This document shows positions 43,897 through 52,772 of a DNA stretch of 60,945 nucleotides, one piece after another. The translations under genes and the position numbers were made by a program. Source of the stretch: an uncultured Acholeplasmatales bacterium (GTDB lineage Bacteria > Bacillota_I > Bacilli_A > Acholeplasmatales > UBA5453); assembly GCA_927433595.1 (NCBI GenBank), contig CAKMJY010000024.1, forward strand, positions 1 to 60,945, written 5' to 3'. The notes under the pieces are model-generated. The model ran no database searches and was not told the DNA's origin. It saw only the letters and a list, made by a program, of their open reading frames with translations. How positions within the stretch are numbered: the stretch's first letter is position 1; each line of letters starts with the position of its first letter.

Positions 43897-44563
43897 CGCT
43901 CTTCTTCAATCTCCTTTCAAAGTATGACATCAATTTAGATGTTGGGAATGTTAATAAGAAATACATAATCGCGACGACTATATAAGATTCCTTAACCAAG
44001 TAAGTTTGGCTTCTGATGATTACGGCGCTATACATCAATTCTGATATCCCTAAATACATGAATATCGATGTTTCTTTAATCATAGTCACAAACTCATTCC
44101 CTAGGGCTGGCATGATGTTTTTGATGGCTTGTGGTAGTATCACTAAGCGCATGGTTAAAGATTCTGACATCCCTAAGCTTAACGCTGCTTCTTTTTGACC
44201 GCGGTCAATCGAAACAATCCCAGCTCTAATGACTTCAGAAACATAGGCACTCGAGTTAATGAGTAACGCAAGCATCCCTGGAATAAAGGCAGATAAGTCG
44301 ATGCCTAAAAACAAGGTAACTGGCATCTTGATGAATGAATAAATCAATAATACTTGAACTAAAAGCGGTGTCCCTCTGATGAGTTCTACATACGATGTCG
44401 CAAGTATGTTTAAGCCTTTATGCTTAGACAAACGCATAAAGGCCGGAATTAACCCAAATAGTGAACCTAGGACAACTGAAATCCCTGCTAAAAGCAGCGT
44501 CATGCCTAGGCCACGTAAAAATATCCCTATATAGTAAGGGTCAAGCATGAACGAGAAATCCAT
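43886..44563 (-). CDS. Amino acid (probably arginine) ABC transporter, permease
   Basis: 225 residues, about five helices, HisMQ-type EAA loop ([24 protein letters not shown]) and [18 protein letters not shown]. Begins one base after the binding-protein stop. Confidence 0.92.
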   Translation of the reverse strand: MDFSFMLDPYYIGIFLRGLGMTLLLAGISVVLGSLFGLIPAFMRLSKHKGLNILATSYVELIRGTPLLVQVLLIYSFIKMPVTLFLGIDLSAFIPGMLALLINSSAYVSEVIRAGIVSIDRGQKEAALSLGMSESLTMRLVILPQAIKNIMPALGNEFVTMIKETSIFMYLGISELMYSAVIIRSQTYLVKESYIVVAIMYFLLTFPTSKLMSYFERRLKKSDAK

Positions 44564-44564
44564 C

Positions 44565-45365
44565 TTAATTAGAATTTAACAAAATCATCTCGTTGACGAT
44601 TTCGTCCATTTTACCAGAGTCGATTAAATCTGCTATGACTGCATTAATTGAATCTAGTAATGCTTGGTCGCCTTTTTTAACCGCTACCGCTGATCCACCA
44701 TCTGGATCGCCAATCGTAATTGGTGCGATGCTTAAACCAGTTTGGTTCTTAATATACCCATCGGCAACTGGTTTTTCCATAATGACTGCATCCACTTGTC
44801 CGTCAATGAGTCTCATCACTAAATCAGGTACGGCTTGAATGTATTGTTTTTGAGCATTCGTGAATGTTTCTGCTAATTCTTGTTGAATTGATCCAAGTTG
44901 TGCAGAAACTCTTATGGTGGATTGGTTTAATGCATCAAAGCTGTTGTAGGTCTCTACATTGACGGTTTTAACCAATACCACTTGAATGGCTTCATAATAA
45001 ACCATGGAGAAATCGACTTGTTCGGCTCTTTCAGCGGTTGGTGTCATACCAGCTAACACAAAATCTACTTTGCCGTTTTTTAAGTCTTCTAATAAGAAAT
45101 CAAACCCTTTGTTGATGACTTTTAGGTTCTTGCCTTCTGCTTTTGCTATCGCTTTGGCAATTTCAATGTCGATACCGACTAAAGTATCTTTGCCATCAAC
45201 ACGCGTTGGCCATTCGTAAGGTGGGTAATCGGCAGATGTACCCAATGTGATGTATTCAGTATATGAATCATCGATGATATAGGTGTAGACATTTGAAGAA
45301 CCACACCCCGTTAAAACTAAAATGGTAAGTAATAAAATACTCATGATAAAGCCTTTTTTAAACAT
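44565..45365 (-). CDS. Amino acid (probably arginine) ABC transporter, binding lipoprotein
   Basis: 266 residues. Lipoprotein signal with LTGC lipobox; family-3 binding fold (YITLGTSADYPPYEWPT, VGIDIEIAKAIAKAEG, DFVLAGMTPTAERAEQVDFS). The DIEIAK and AGMTPTAER patterns are typical of Arg/Lys/His binders. First structural gene after the double T-box leader. Confidence 0.92.
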   Translation of the reverse strand: MFKKGFIMSILLLTILVLTGCGSSNVYTYIIDDSYTEYITLGTSADYPPYEWPTRVDGKDTLVGIDIEIAKAIAKAEGKNLKVINKGFDFLLEDLKNGKVDFVLAGMTPTAERAEQVDFSMVYYEAIQVVLVKTVNVETYNSFDALNQSTIRVSAQLGSIQQELAETFTNAQKQYIQAVPDLVMRLIDGQVDAVIMEKPVADGYIKNQTGLSIAPITIGDPDGGSAVAVKKGDQALLDSINAVIADLIDSGKMDEIVNEMILLNSN

Positions 45366-45370
45366 AATAT

Positions 45371-45750
45371 ACCCTCTTTCTATATAAAAACGCCCATGGC
45401 AAAAGAATTGCCAAGGACGACATTACCGCGGTACCACCTTGATTCTAGATTGTTTTTAATCTAGCACTTTGATCGTTAACGCCGATCGACGTTTAAATCT
45501 TGAGTTTGAGTTTTGTGGTCCTTAAAAAAATAAAAGTCCCTAGCATAAAGCTAAGGACGAATGTTCGCGGTACCACCTTAGTTCTAGATTAAAAAATCTA
45601 GCACTTAAACCTTTAACGCAGGCAAACGTTTAAACCTCAAACCTTCGATTTAAAAGCTCCCAAGCACGTTCATGTAGGTCACATACTGATTTACACCAAC
45701 CATCAGTTCTCTAAAAAGGACTTATACATTACTACTCTTGTTCATCGCTG
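45371..45750 (-). promoter_or_regulatory. T-box riboswitch, one Stem I with two antiterminator/terminator units, apparent Arg specifier
   Basis: Stem I starts at 45750 (GCGATGAACAAGAGTAG), with ACTGATGGTTGGTG in the distal part and ATGAACGTGCTTGGGAGC on the 3' side, making CGT (Arg) the likely specifier. A first T-box block TAAGGTGGTACCGCG (45580-45566) is followed by a terminator (45559-45536). After about 95 nt with no new Stem I, a second block AAGGTGGTACCGCGG (45440-45426) and terminator (45419-45391) follow. The two units share flanking GTGCTAGATT elements, so they arose by partial duplication. Confidence 0.88.
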
Positions 45751-45756
45751 AGGTAA

Positions 45757-45784
45757 ATTATAAACATATTAGCGATGATTTCAA
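45757..45784 (-). promoter_or_regulatory. Promoter of the Arg T-box operon
   Basis: TTGAAA (45784-45779), 16-base spacer, TATAAT (45762-45757), directly before Stem I. Confidence 0.65.
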
Positions 45785-45806
45785 GCACAATTAAAATGAA
45801 AACGTT

Positions 45807-46289
45807 TTACTCGACTGTAATGGTTTCTGCCCAATCTAGATATAAATCTTTGTTATCGTCTAAGTTAGATGATAAACAACCAAAATTCATGCTATAGAAA
45901 TGAGATTCACCTTCAAATACCAATAACATATAACCGAATGTTTGATCGCCAACTGTAGACTCATAATAAGCATAAAGGTAAGTTTCATCTGTCCCTTCAG
46001 ATGTCAACACGTCTGCTGTTTTATTTGAGTTTGATAGAACGGCATTGATATAGCTTTCAAGGGTTGTGATGCTATAAGCACTCAAGTCCGTTTTAGTTTC
46101 TCTAATTGCCATAAAGATATGGTCTTGAGATTCCAAATAAAGTGGTGCTTGAACGACTTCTTTTTCGACAAAAGAATCGTTTAATGTGATTGAAACACCA
46201 GCGCCAGTAAATGTCTTACTTTCGGCTTTACATCCTGCTAGCATAAATGAAAATGCTAGTAAAAATACTAAAAACATACTTTTTTTCAT
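45807..46289 (-). CDS. Small lipoprotein, unknown function
   Basis: 160 residues: signal peptide with LAGC lipobox (mature Cys about 20), then a small mixed alpha/beta domain with acidic surface (ITTLESYINAVLSNSNKT, YLYAYYESTVGDQTFGYMLLVFEG). No family recognised. It ends 23 bases before the Arg T-box promoter and may read into that leader, since no clear terminator separates them. Confidence 0.75.
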   Translation of the reverse strand: MKKSMFLVFLLAFSFMLAGCKAESKTFTGAGVSITLNDSFVEKEVVQAPLYLESQDHIFMAIRETKTDLSAYSITTLESYINAVLSNSNKTADVLTSEGTDETYLYAYYESTVGDQTFGYMLLVFEGESHFYSMNFGCLSSNLDDNKDLYLDWAETITVE

Positions 46290-46387
46290 AGTTATAATTC
46301 CTCCACATAAGATTGTAACACTAATACATAAAAATTAACATACTAAATTCAAAAAATACAAGACGAAATCGCCATAAATGCTTTTTA

Positions 46388-46395
46388 TGATATAC
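46388..46395 (+). promoter_or_regulatory. Extended -10 promoter of arcA
   Basis: TGATATACT-type extended -10, about 20 bases before the ATG. Confidence 0.5.
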
Positions 46396-46414
46396 TGTTT
46401 ATGGAGGTTATATC

Positions 46415-47629
46415 ATGCGCGCACTCAATGTAACATCAGAAATCGGCAGATTAAAACGTGTATTATTACACAGACCCGGTTTTGAATTAGAACATTTAAC
46501 ACCCAAATGGTTAAATCAATTACTGTTTGACGATATTCCTTGGCTTAAAAAAGCCCAACAAGAACACGATGAGTTTAAACACATTTTAGAAGCCCATGGT
46601 GTGGAGGTTTTATACTTAGAAAACCTGGTTGCAGAATCGTTAATCACGAAGAAGATTCTAGATCAATTTGTCAAAGATTTCATTGAAGAATCCAACCTTA
46701 AAAACGAACACACCATTAAACGCTTAAGAGACTATCTATTATCGCTAGATAAGTTATCTATGGTAAAAGAAATGATGGCTGGTATTCCAAAAACAAGGCT
46801 TTCTGGTGTTAGAACGCTGTCCTTAAAAGAACGCATTGAAGAATATCCTTTTATTACAGACTCAATGCCTAATCTTTATTTCACAAGAGACCCATTTTCA
46901 ATCATCGGTCATGGGGTGTCCTTACACAAAATGCATGCCAATGTAAGAAATAGAGAGTCTTTATTTGGGGAATATATTTTTAAATACCACCCCGCATTTA
47001 AAGATACCGTGAAGTTTTATGACCGCGACGAAACGTCTTCTATAGAAGGTGGCGATATCTTAGTACTTAACAAAGAAACCATTGCCATCGGGATTTCAGA
47101 ACGCACTGACCCAGATGCCATTGAAGTCATATCTAAGCGACTATTTAAAGAAACAGATATCAAACTAGTTTTAGCAATCGATATGCCTAAAAAACGAGCT
47201 TTTATGCATCTGGATACCATATTAACGCAACTTGATTACAATAAATTCTTGGTACATCATGCTTTTCTAGGTAAGAAAGATATCTTTATGATTACCCCTG
47301 GTAGTAAAAAAGACAGCATTCGAATCGAAAAAAGAAATGAAACTTTAAAACGAGTCTTTTCAAGGGTCCTTAAATCGCCGATTACCATGATTCCTTGTGG
47401 TGGCGATGATACAATCGCATCAGACCGTGAACAATGGAACGATGGTGCAAATACATTAGCGATTGCACCAGGTGTCGTAATCGTCTATGAACGTAATACG
47501 ATTACCAATAAACTTTTAACCGAACATGGCATCAAAGTGTTACCAATGACCTCATCGGAGTTATCTCGTGGCAGAGGTGGTCCTAGATGTATGAGTATGC
47601 CATTCTATCGAGAAGATTTAGACCAATAG
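46415..47629 (+). CDS. arcA: Arginine deiminase
   Basis: 404 residues. All landmarks are present: LLHRPGFELEHLTP, FTRDPFSIIG, SIEGGDILVL, AFMHLDTILTQLD (catalytic His) and RGRGGPRCMSMPF (nucleophile Cys). It converts arginine to citrulline and ammonia, the first step of the arginine dihydrolase ATP pathway. Ornithine carbamoyltransferase and carbamate kinase are not in this window, so the full pathway is not shown. GGAGG precedes the ATG. It is divergent from the arginine uptake genes. Confidence 0.97.
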   Translation: MRALNVTSEIGRLKRVLLHRPGFELEHLTPKWLNQLLFDDIPWLKKAQQEHDEFKHILEAHGVEVLYLENLVAESLITKKILDQFVKDFIEESNLKNEHTIKRLRDYLLSLDKLSMVKEMMAGIPKTRLSGVRTLSLKERIEEYPFITDSMPNLYFTRDPFSIIGHGVSLHKMHANVRNRESLFGEYIFKYHPAFKDTVKFYDRDETSSIEGGDILVLNKETIAIGISERTDPDAIEVISKRLFKETDIKLVLAIDMPKKRAFMHLDTILTQLDYNKFLVHHAFLGKKDIFMITPGSKKDSIRIEKRNETLKRVFSRVLKSPITMIPCGGDDTIASDREQWNDGANTLAIAPGVVIVYERNTITNKLLTEHGIKVLPMTSSELSRGRGGPRCMSMPFYREDLDQ

Positions 47630-47632
47630 AGA

Positions 47633-47667
47633 AAAAACATGCAAGCACTCATATGCCTGCATGTTTT
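47633..47667. terminator. Bidirectional terminator, arcA / flotillin
   Basis: AAAAACATGCA ... TGCATGTTTTT stem between convergent genes. Confidence 0.8.
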
Positions 47668-47675
47668 TAATTTAC

Positions 47676-49076
47676 TTACTTTTCTTCTTTGTTTTGTGTG
47701 GCTTTACCTGTTGCAAAACCAGCTAGTAATGAGGTTAAATCAATACCAGTTGCTTCTTTGACAGATTCTAATACTTTAGTGGACGTATTCACGATATCGC
47801 CAACCAGTTTGGTGCTGTTTCCTTCACCGTACATGGTAATCTTATCGACCTTGGATAATGGTTCTGATGCTGCTTTGACGATATTTGGTAACACATTGGA
47901 GTTTAGTACTAATTCTAATACCGCTGCGCTTTCCATCTTCTTCATCGCTAAAGCTTTCTTTTCGATTGCCTCAGCCTCTGCAATACCGACAACTTGGATA
48001 CCAATCGCACGTTGTTCAGAAGAGTATCTATCAGCCTCAGCCGCAATCTTAACGGCTTGAGCACGTCTTTCTTCTTCTGCAAGTTTCGCTTCAGCTTCTT
48101 TGGTTCTAACATAAAGATCAGCATCGGCTCTTTGTTCTTGTGCATAACGTTCCGCTTCAGCAGATTTCTTAATTCTAGCTTCTAAAGTCTTTTCTTCAAC
48201 TTCTACTTCCTTACCGCGTAATTCAATTTCTTTATCACGTCTAGCAATTTCCGCATTTTGTTTAGAAATATTGATGGTCTTGGCTTCATTCGCATATTGA
48301 ATTTCATATGACGCATCGGCAGTTGCTTTTGCGATATCTGCTTTTTGTTTTAATTCAGCTTGTCTTAAAGCAAGTGAGTTATTTTGAAGTTCAATTTCTA
48401 GTTCAGCTTTAATTCTTGCATCATTGGCAAGTTCTTTTGCCTTAGAGGTTGCAATTTCAACTTCTTTTTCAGAGTTCGCTCTAGCAATGCTGGCATCTTT
48501 TCTGATTTGGGCAATGTTATCTACCCCTAAATCATCGATGACACCATTTTTGTCCGCGAAGTTTTGGATGGTAATGTTAATGATGTCTAACCCCATCTTT
48601 TTCATATCTGCTAATGCGGATAGTTTAACTTGTTCAGCAAACTTGTCTCTGTTTTGAACCAATTCGCGTAATTTCATTTGCCCAATGATTTCGCGCATGT
48701 TACCTTCTAATACTTCTTTGGCAATTTGTTTAACATCCTCTAGTGTGCGGGTTAAGAAAATTTCACCTGCTAATCTAATTGATGCTTCATCAGATTGGAT
48801 TTTGATGTTGGCAACCCCATCAACGAAAATATTGATGAATTCGTTGGTTGGTACAGCTGAACTGGTTCTAATATCGACTTGAATCAAATCAAGTGGTAAT
48901 AAATCAATTCTTTGGAAAAATGGAATTCTAATAGTAGCTTTTCCTGTAACGACTCTGGAACCCTTTGGTCCTGTGATGATAACTGCTTTGTCTGGTCTTA
49001 CTTTTACATAAGATGCGACAAATAAAACCCCTAGCAATACGAGTATAATTACGATTGCTGCAATAACTTGTGGCAT
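47676..49076 (-). CDS. floT: Flotillin-like membrane scaffold protein
   Basis: 466 residues: one N-terminal membrane helix (about 4-24), SPFH/PHB domain (to about 190), a long Ala/Glu/Lys coiled coil with repeated EAE motifs, and a C-terminal oligomerisation region (GIAEAEAIEKKALAMKKME, LPNIVKAASEPLSKVDKITM). Flotillins organise ordered membrane patches and secretion or signalling complexes. FloT rather than FloA by its length and coiled coil. Possible link to the membrane-bound surface system at 1-7 kb is speculative. Confidence 0.93.
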   Translation of the reverse strand: MPQVIAAIVIILVLLGVLFVASYVKVRPDKAVIITGPKGSRVVTGKATIRIPFFQRIDLLPLDLIQVDIRTSSAVPTNEFINIFVDGVANIKIQSDEASIRLAGEIFLTRTLEDVKQIAKEVLEGNMREIIGQMKLRELVQNRDKFAEQVKLSALADMKKMGLDIINITIQNFADKNGVIDDLGVDNIAQIRKDASIARANSEKEVEIATSKAKELANDARIKAELEIELQNNSLALRQAELKQKADIAKATADASYEIQYANEAKTINISKQNAEIARRDKEIELRGKEVEVEEKTLEARIKKSAEAERYAQEQRADADLYVRTKEAEAKLAEEERRAQAVKIAAEADRYSSEQRAIGIQVVGIAEAEAIEKKALAMKKMESAAVLELVLNSNVLPNIVKAASEPLSKVDKITMYGEGNSTKLVGDIVNTSTKVLESVKEATGIDLTSLLAGFATGKATQNKEEK

Positions 49077-49235
49077 ATGTCATCTCCCTTTCAACATATA
49101 TAATTATAAATTAAATAAACATGAGTATCAATCATAAATTAATAATTTTTTAAATTGTGTGTGAAAACATTCATTTGTATGTTCTTTCAAAAACCCTGTT
49201 GTTTATGATATAACCAAATAAAGAGGTAATGTTTT

Positions 49236-49904
49236 ATGCCGAGAGTCGCAAGAAAAACCCAAAAGACAACATTATATCACATCATTCAACAAAGTCCTTT
49301 TTTGTTATTTAGAGATAACCAAGACCGGATGAAGTTTTTATCTATAGTTGAAGCGTCCAAATCAAAGTATCAATTCAATTGTTACGGTTTTTCGATTTGT
49401 TTGGATCAGCGATTTGAACTCATCATCCATGTCAAACATCAATCCATCTCAAAAATCATGCAATCTATTCTAATTTCTTATAGTAAATACGTAAATGCTA
49501 GCGACCCATTATTTCCAAATCGCTATAAGAGTATCCCTTTATACAATTATCCGGATGTGATTAAAGCTTTGGATACCTTGAATACAGGTATCTTAGATAA
49601 AAAGGCCAGTTTGTGTTTTTATAGCAGTGATAAAGATCAATCCTATAAACTAATTGATTTCTTCTCTAAAGACTCCATTCATATTACAGAAAATCAGACG
49701 CCAATACCCGTCGATGAGTCATTCAAGTTATTTCTAACTGAACATGGCTGCTGTAAAGATGATTTAAATTCAAATCAAGCACTTAGAAATCAATGTATTT
49801 TAAAACTATACCGTGAGTCAGGATGTACCATTAAGACGATTTCTAATCTATTTAATGTGTCCCCATCTTTAATCAGTAAAATTCTTAAAAAGGAAGCAAA
49901 CTAG
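49236..49904 (+). CDS. RAYT/Y1-transposase-like protein, catalytically degenerate
   Basis: 222 residues. The MPRVARK...YHIIQQ start, FRDNQDRMKFL and LFPNRYKSIPL follow the RAYT (REP-associated Y1 transposase) layout. The HUH metal motif, normally NHxHLLI, reads QRFELII, so both histidines are lost; the Tyr-bearing ISYSKYVN helix remains. A C-terminal helix-turn-helix (TIKTISNLFNVSPSLISKIL) is kept. This suggests a domesticated DNA-binding protein. It is 52 bases upstream of trxB in the same direction. No inverted repeats or target duplications flank it. Confidence 0.75.
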   Translation: MPRVARKTQKTTLYHIIQQSPFLLFRDNQDRMKFLSIVEASKSKYQFNCYGFSICLDQRFELIIHVKHQSISKIMQSILISYSKYVNASDPLFPNRYKSIPLYNYPDVIKALDTLNTGILDKKASLCFYSSDKDQSYKLIDFFSKDSIHITENQTPIPVDESFKLFLTEHGCCKDDLNSNQALRNQCILKLYRESGCTIKTISNLFNVSPSLISKILKKEAN

Positions 49905-49956
49905 TTGCAATTCAACATCTGTCCCCTTATAATAGTGAGTGAAAAGGTGGGATATC

Positions 49957-50925
49957 ATGTTTAACTTCTCATTAGAAACCAAAAAAGAAACTAAAATAGA
50001 TGACCAAATCACTTATGATTTCATCGCATTAGGGGTTGGTCCAGCTGGATTAAATGCCGCTTTATACGCCACTAGAAAAGGATTAAAAACATTATTAGTT
50101 GGCAGTGAAATCGGTGGACAACTAAAGAATACATCCGATGTTGACAATTACTTAGGTTTAGGTTTAATTGATGCTGAAGATATGATTGAAAAATTCTTAG
50201 ATCATGCAACCAAGCTTGAAGTACCAATGCTAACAGGCGTTTATATTAAAAAGATTGAAAAGCAAGATGACCTCTTCTACATCACGTTAGATAATGGTCA
50301 AATCTTAAAATCCATCACAGTGCTTTATGCATTGGGTGGTTCACCAAGAAAACTAAATGTCGAAGGCGAAAAAGAGTTTTCAAGTAAAGGCGTTTCCTAT
50401 TGTGTCACTTGTGATGCGCCATTCTTTAAGCAAAAACACGTTGTGGTTGCTGGTGGTGGAAATAGTGCGATTGACGCAGCGCTTGATTTGACTAGAACAG
50501 CTAGCAAAGTAACCATCATTCACAGAAGTCAATTTAGGGCAGACCAAAAAAGCATTGATAAATTGCTTGCGATGCCAAACGTTGACGTATTTTTAGAAAC
50601 ACAAATACTATCCATGCATGGTGATACAAACTTGAAGTATTTAAAAGTATTGGATAAAAAGACCAATCAAGTCAGAAACTTCGAAACCGATGGCATCTTC
50701 ATTGAAATTGGTTCGATTCCTAATACACAACTGATTGACGGCATGATTTCACTTAATACAGGTAAAGAAATCATCGTCAATCAAAATCAACAGACAAACG
50801 TTGCAGGCTTTTATGCAGCAGGCGATGTCACAGAAAACCCACACAAACAAATTATAATTGCTGCTGCAGAGGGTGCAAAAGCCGCTTTAGAAGCTGCAAT
50901 CTATATAAATAAAAGAGGAGAATAG
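49957..50925 (+). CDS. trxB: Thioredoxin reductase-like flavoprotein
   Basis: 322 residues: FAD site (FIALGVGPAGLNAALYA), active CVTCDAP (usually CATC), NADPH site (VVVAGGGNSAIDAALDL) and GFYAAGDVTENPHKQ. The ATG at 49957 has AAGGTGG six bases upstream; a GTG 18 bases earlier was rejected. Together with the next gene it forms a split version of AhpF, where the reductase and disulfide-carrier domains are separate chains. Confidence 0.93.
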   Translation: MFNFSLETKKETKIDDQITYDFIALGVGPAGLNAALYATRKGLKTLLVGSEIGGQLKNTSDVDNYLGLGLIDAEDMIEKFLDHATKLEVPMLTGVYIKKIEKQDDLFYITLDNGQILKSITVLYALGGSPRKLNVEGEKEFSSKGVSYCVTCDAPFFKQKHVVVAGGGNSAIDAALDLTRTASKVTIIHRSQFRADQKSIDKLLAMPNVDVFLETQILSMHGDTNLKYLKVLDKKTNQVRNFETDGIFIEIGSIPNTQLIDGMISLNTGKEIIVNQNQQTNVAGFYAAGDVTENPHKQIIIAAAEGAKAALEAAIYINKRGE

Positions 50926-50929
50926 AAAA

Positions 50930-51571
50930 ATGGAAAAATTATTTAGCAAAGACGTTGCTGATCAAATTCAAGCAATACTAAAAGATATGGTAAACCCAAT
51001 TACCATCAAGTTATTCGTAGATGGCGCATGTGAAACATGTGAAGAAACCAAACAATTATTAACTGAAACGTCAGAATTATCAGAAAAAATCACTTTAGTG
51101 GTTTCTGAATTATCTGACGCAAGTGATGACTTAGTCACATATGATATTGAAATGACACCAAGTTTCGTGTTCCTAGACCATGAAAACAACTACCGTGGTG
51201 TGAAATTTAACGGGATTCCTGCTGGTCATGAAATTAATTCATTTATTTCTGCCATCATGGAAATGTCAGGTGTTGAATACAAATTCTCAGATGATGTATT
51301 GGCGCGTATTTCAAAAATCAACAAACCAGTTGATATTAAAGTATTTGTTACATTATCATGCCCACATTGCCCAGGTGCAGTACAAACAGCGCACCGTTTA
51401 GCGATGCTTAATTCAAATGTAAAAGGTCAAATGATTGAAGCTCAAACATTCTATGAATTATCCACTAAACACAATGTGTCAGGGGTACCTAAAATCGTGA
51501 TTAACGACAAGTACGAGTTACTAGGCAACCAACCAGTTGAAGAATTCCTAAAGAAAATCGAATCATTATAA
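50930..51571 (+). CDS. Two-domain thioredoxin-fold disulfide oxidoreductase (PDO-like)
   Basis: 213 residues with two thioredoxin folds: DGACETCEETKQLL (first CxxC) and TLSCPHCPGAVQTA (second CxxC), with cis-Pro loops (EMTPSF and SGVPKI). This matches the N-terminal domain of AhpF and archaeal PDO proteins. Four bases after trxB, hence its electron donor. It probably passes electrons to a peroxiredoxin encoded elsewhere. Confidence 0.9.
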   Translation: MEKLFSKDVADQIQAILKDMVNPITIKLFVDGACETCEETKQLLTETSELSEKITLVVSELSDASDDLVTYDIEMTPSFVFLDHENNYRGVKFNGIPAGHEINSFISAIMEMSGVEYKFSDDVLARISKINKPVDIKVFVTLSCPHCPGAVQTAHRLAMLNSNVKGQMIEAQTFYELSTKHNVSGVPKIVINDKYELLGNQPVEEFLKKIESL

Positions 51572-51578
51572 AAGTATG

Positions 51579-51602
51579 AAAATCTGCACTTGCAGATTTT
51601 TT
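51579..51602 (+). terminator. Terminator after the trxB operon
   Basis: AAATCTGC-ACTT-GCAGATTTTTTT hairpin plus T-run. Confidence 0.85.
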
Positions 51603-51694
51603 TCTTTTTTAAGCCCACATATATGGTGGTTTACCCTATACACAGTAATTTATAAAGGTTATAATGGAATTAAGAAAAAACTAAAGGAGTTATT

Positions 51695-52768
51695 ATGGAC
51701 AAAAACATGATACTAGTTATTAATCCGGGTTCTACTTCTACTAAAATGGCTTTATTTGAGCGTGATGTTTTAGTGGATAAAACCTCGATTAAGCACGATG
51801 CCAATGATTTGTTAAAGTACAACAAAATCATTGATCAATTACCTTATCGCATGAAAGCGATTAATGAAACAATTAAGTCCTATGGATTAGATTTAAATCG
51901 CTTAAGAGCGGTGGTTGGTAGAGGTGGTTTATTAAAACCGATTGAAAGTGGGACTTATTTAGTTAATGAAGCAATCATTCACGATTTATCGATGGCAAAA
52001 CGTGGTGAGCATGCGTCTAACTTAGGTGCGATTATTGCGTATCAAATCGCTAAACCATTGGGTATCAACGCTTATATCGTTGATCCGGTGGTAGTCGATG
52101 AAATGTCAGATATCGCCAGAATATCTGGGATGAAAGAGATTGAAAGAATCTCGACGTTTCATGCCTTAAATCATAAAGCCGTTGCTAGAAAAGTCGCGAA
52201 AATGCTTGATAAACCTTATGAATCCTGTAAATTCGTATTAGCACATCTTGGTGGCGGCATCAGCGTTGCCGCACACTTAAATGGCAAAGTCATTGATGTC
52301 AACAATGCCTTAGATGGGGATGGCCCAATGAGCCCTGAACGTAGTGGTACTGTCCCTTTGGGACCGCTTTATAACATGTGTTTTTCTGGTGAATACTCAC
52401 TCAAGGATATTAAACAAAAAAACTATGGTGCAGGTGGGTTGGTATCTTATTTGGGTACGAACGATGCTGAAGTCATTCAAAAACGCATTCAAGCAGGCGA
52501 TGCCTACGCGAAACTCATTTATGATGCCATGTGTTATCAAATCTCAAAAGAAATCGGTGCAATTTCAACCGTATTAAAAGGGGATATTGATGCCATCATA
52601 TTAACCGGTGGCTTAGCCCATGACACTTATACTTGTGAACAAATCAAATCATCGGTTGAGTTTATTGCAAGGGTTGTTGTTATACCAGGTGAGGACGAAT
52701 TATCTGCATTAAATGAAGGTGCCCTAAGGGTATTAAATGGCACTGAACAGCCAAAAATATATGGGTGA
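51695..52768 (+). CDS. buk: Butyrate kinase
   Basis: 357 residues of the acetokinase family: ILVINPGSTSTKMALF, STFHALNHKAVAR, LAHLGGGISVAAH, DGDGPMSPERSGTVP, ILTGGLAHD. Length and motifs favour butyrate or branched-chain fatty acid kinase over acetate kinase. With Ptb it makes ATP from butyryl-CoA type substrates. AAAGGAG precedes the ATG. Confidence 0.93.
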   Translation: MDKNMILVINPGSTSTKMALFERDVLVDKTSIKHDANDLLKYNKIIDQLPYRMKAINETIKSYGLDLNRLRAVVGRGGLLKPIESGTYLVNEAIIHDLSMAKRGEHASNLGAIIAYQIAKPLGINAYIVDPVVVDEMSDIARISGMKEIERISTFHALNHKAVARKVAKMLDKPYESCKFVLAHLGGGISVAAHLNGKVIDVNNALDGDGPMSPERSGTVPLGPLYNMCFSGEYSLKDIKQKNYGAGGLVSYLGTNDAEVIQKRIQAGDAYAKLIYDAMCYQISKEIGAISTVLKGDIDAIILTGGLAHDTYTCEQIKSSVEFIARVVVIPGEDELSALNEGALRVLNGTEQPKIYG

Positions 52769-52772
52769 TACT

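Noticed and set aside
49236-49904. Active IS200-like insertion sequence
   Set aside because: HUH histidines are missing and no end structures were seen.
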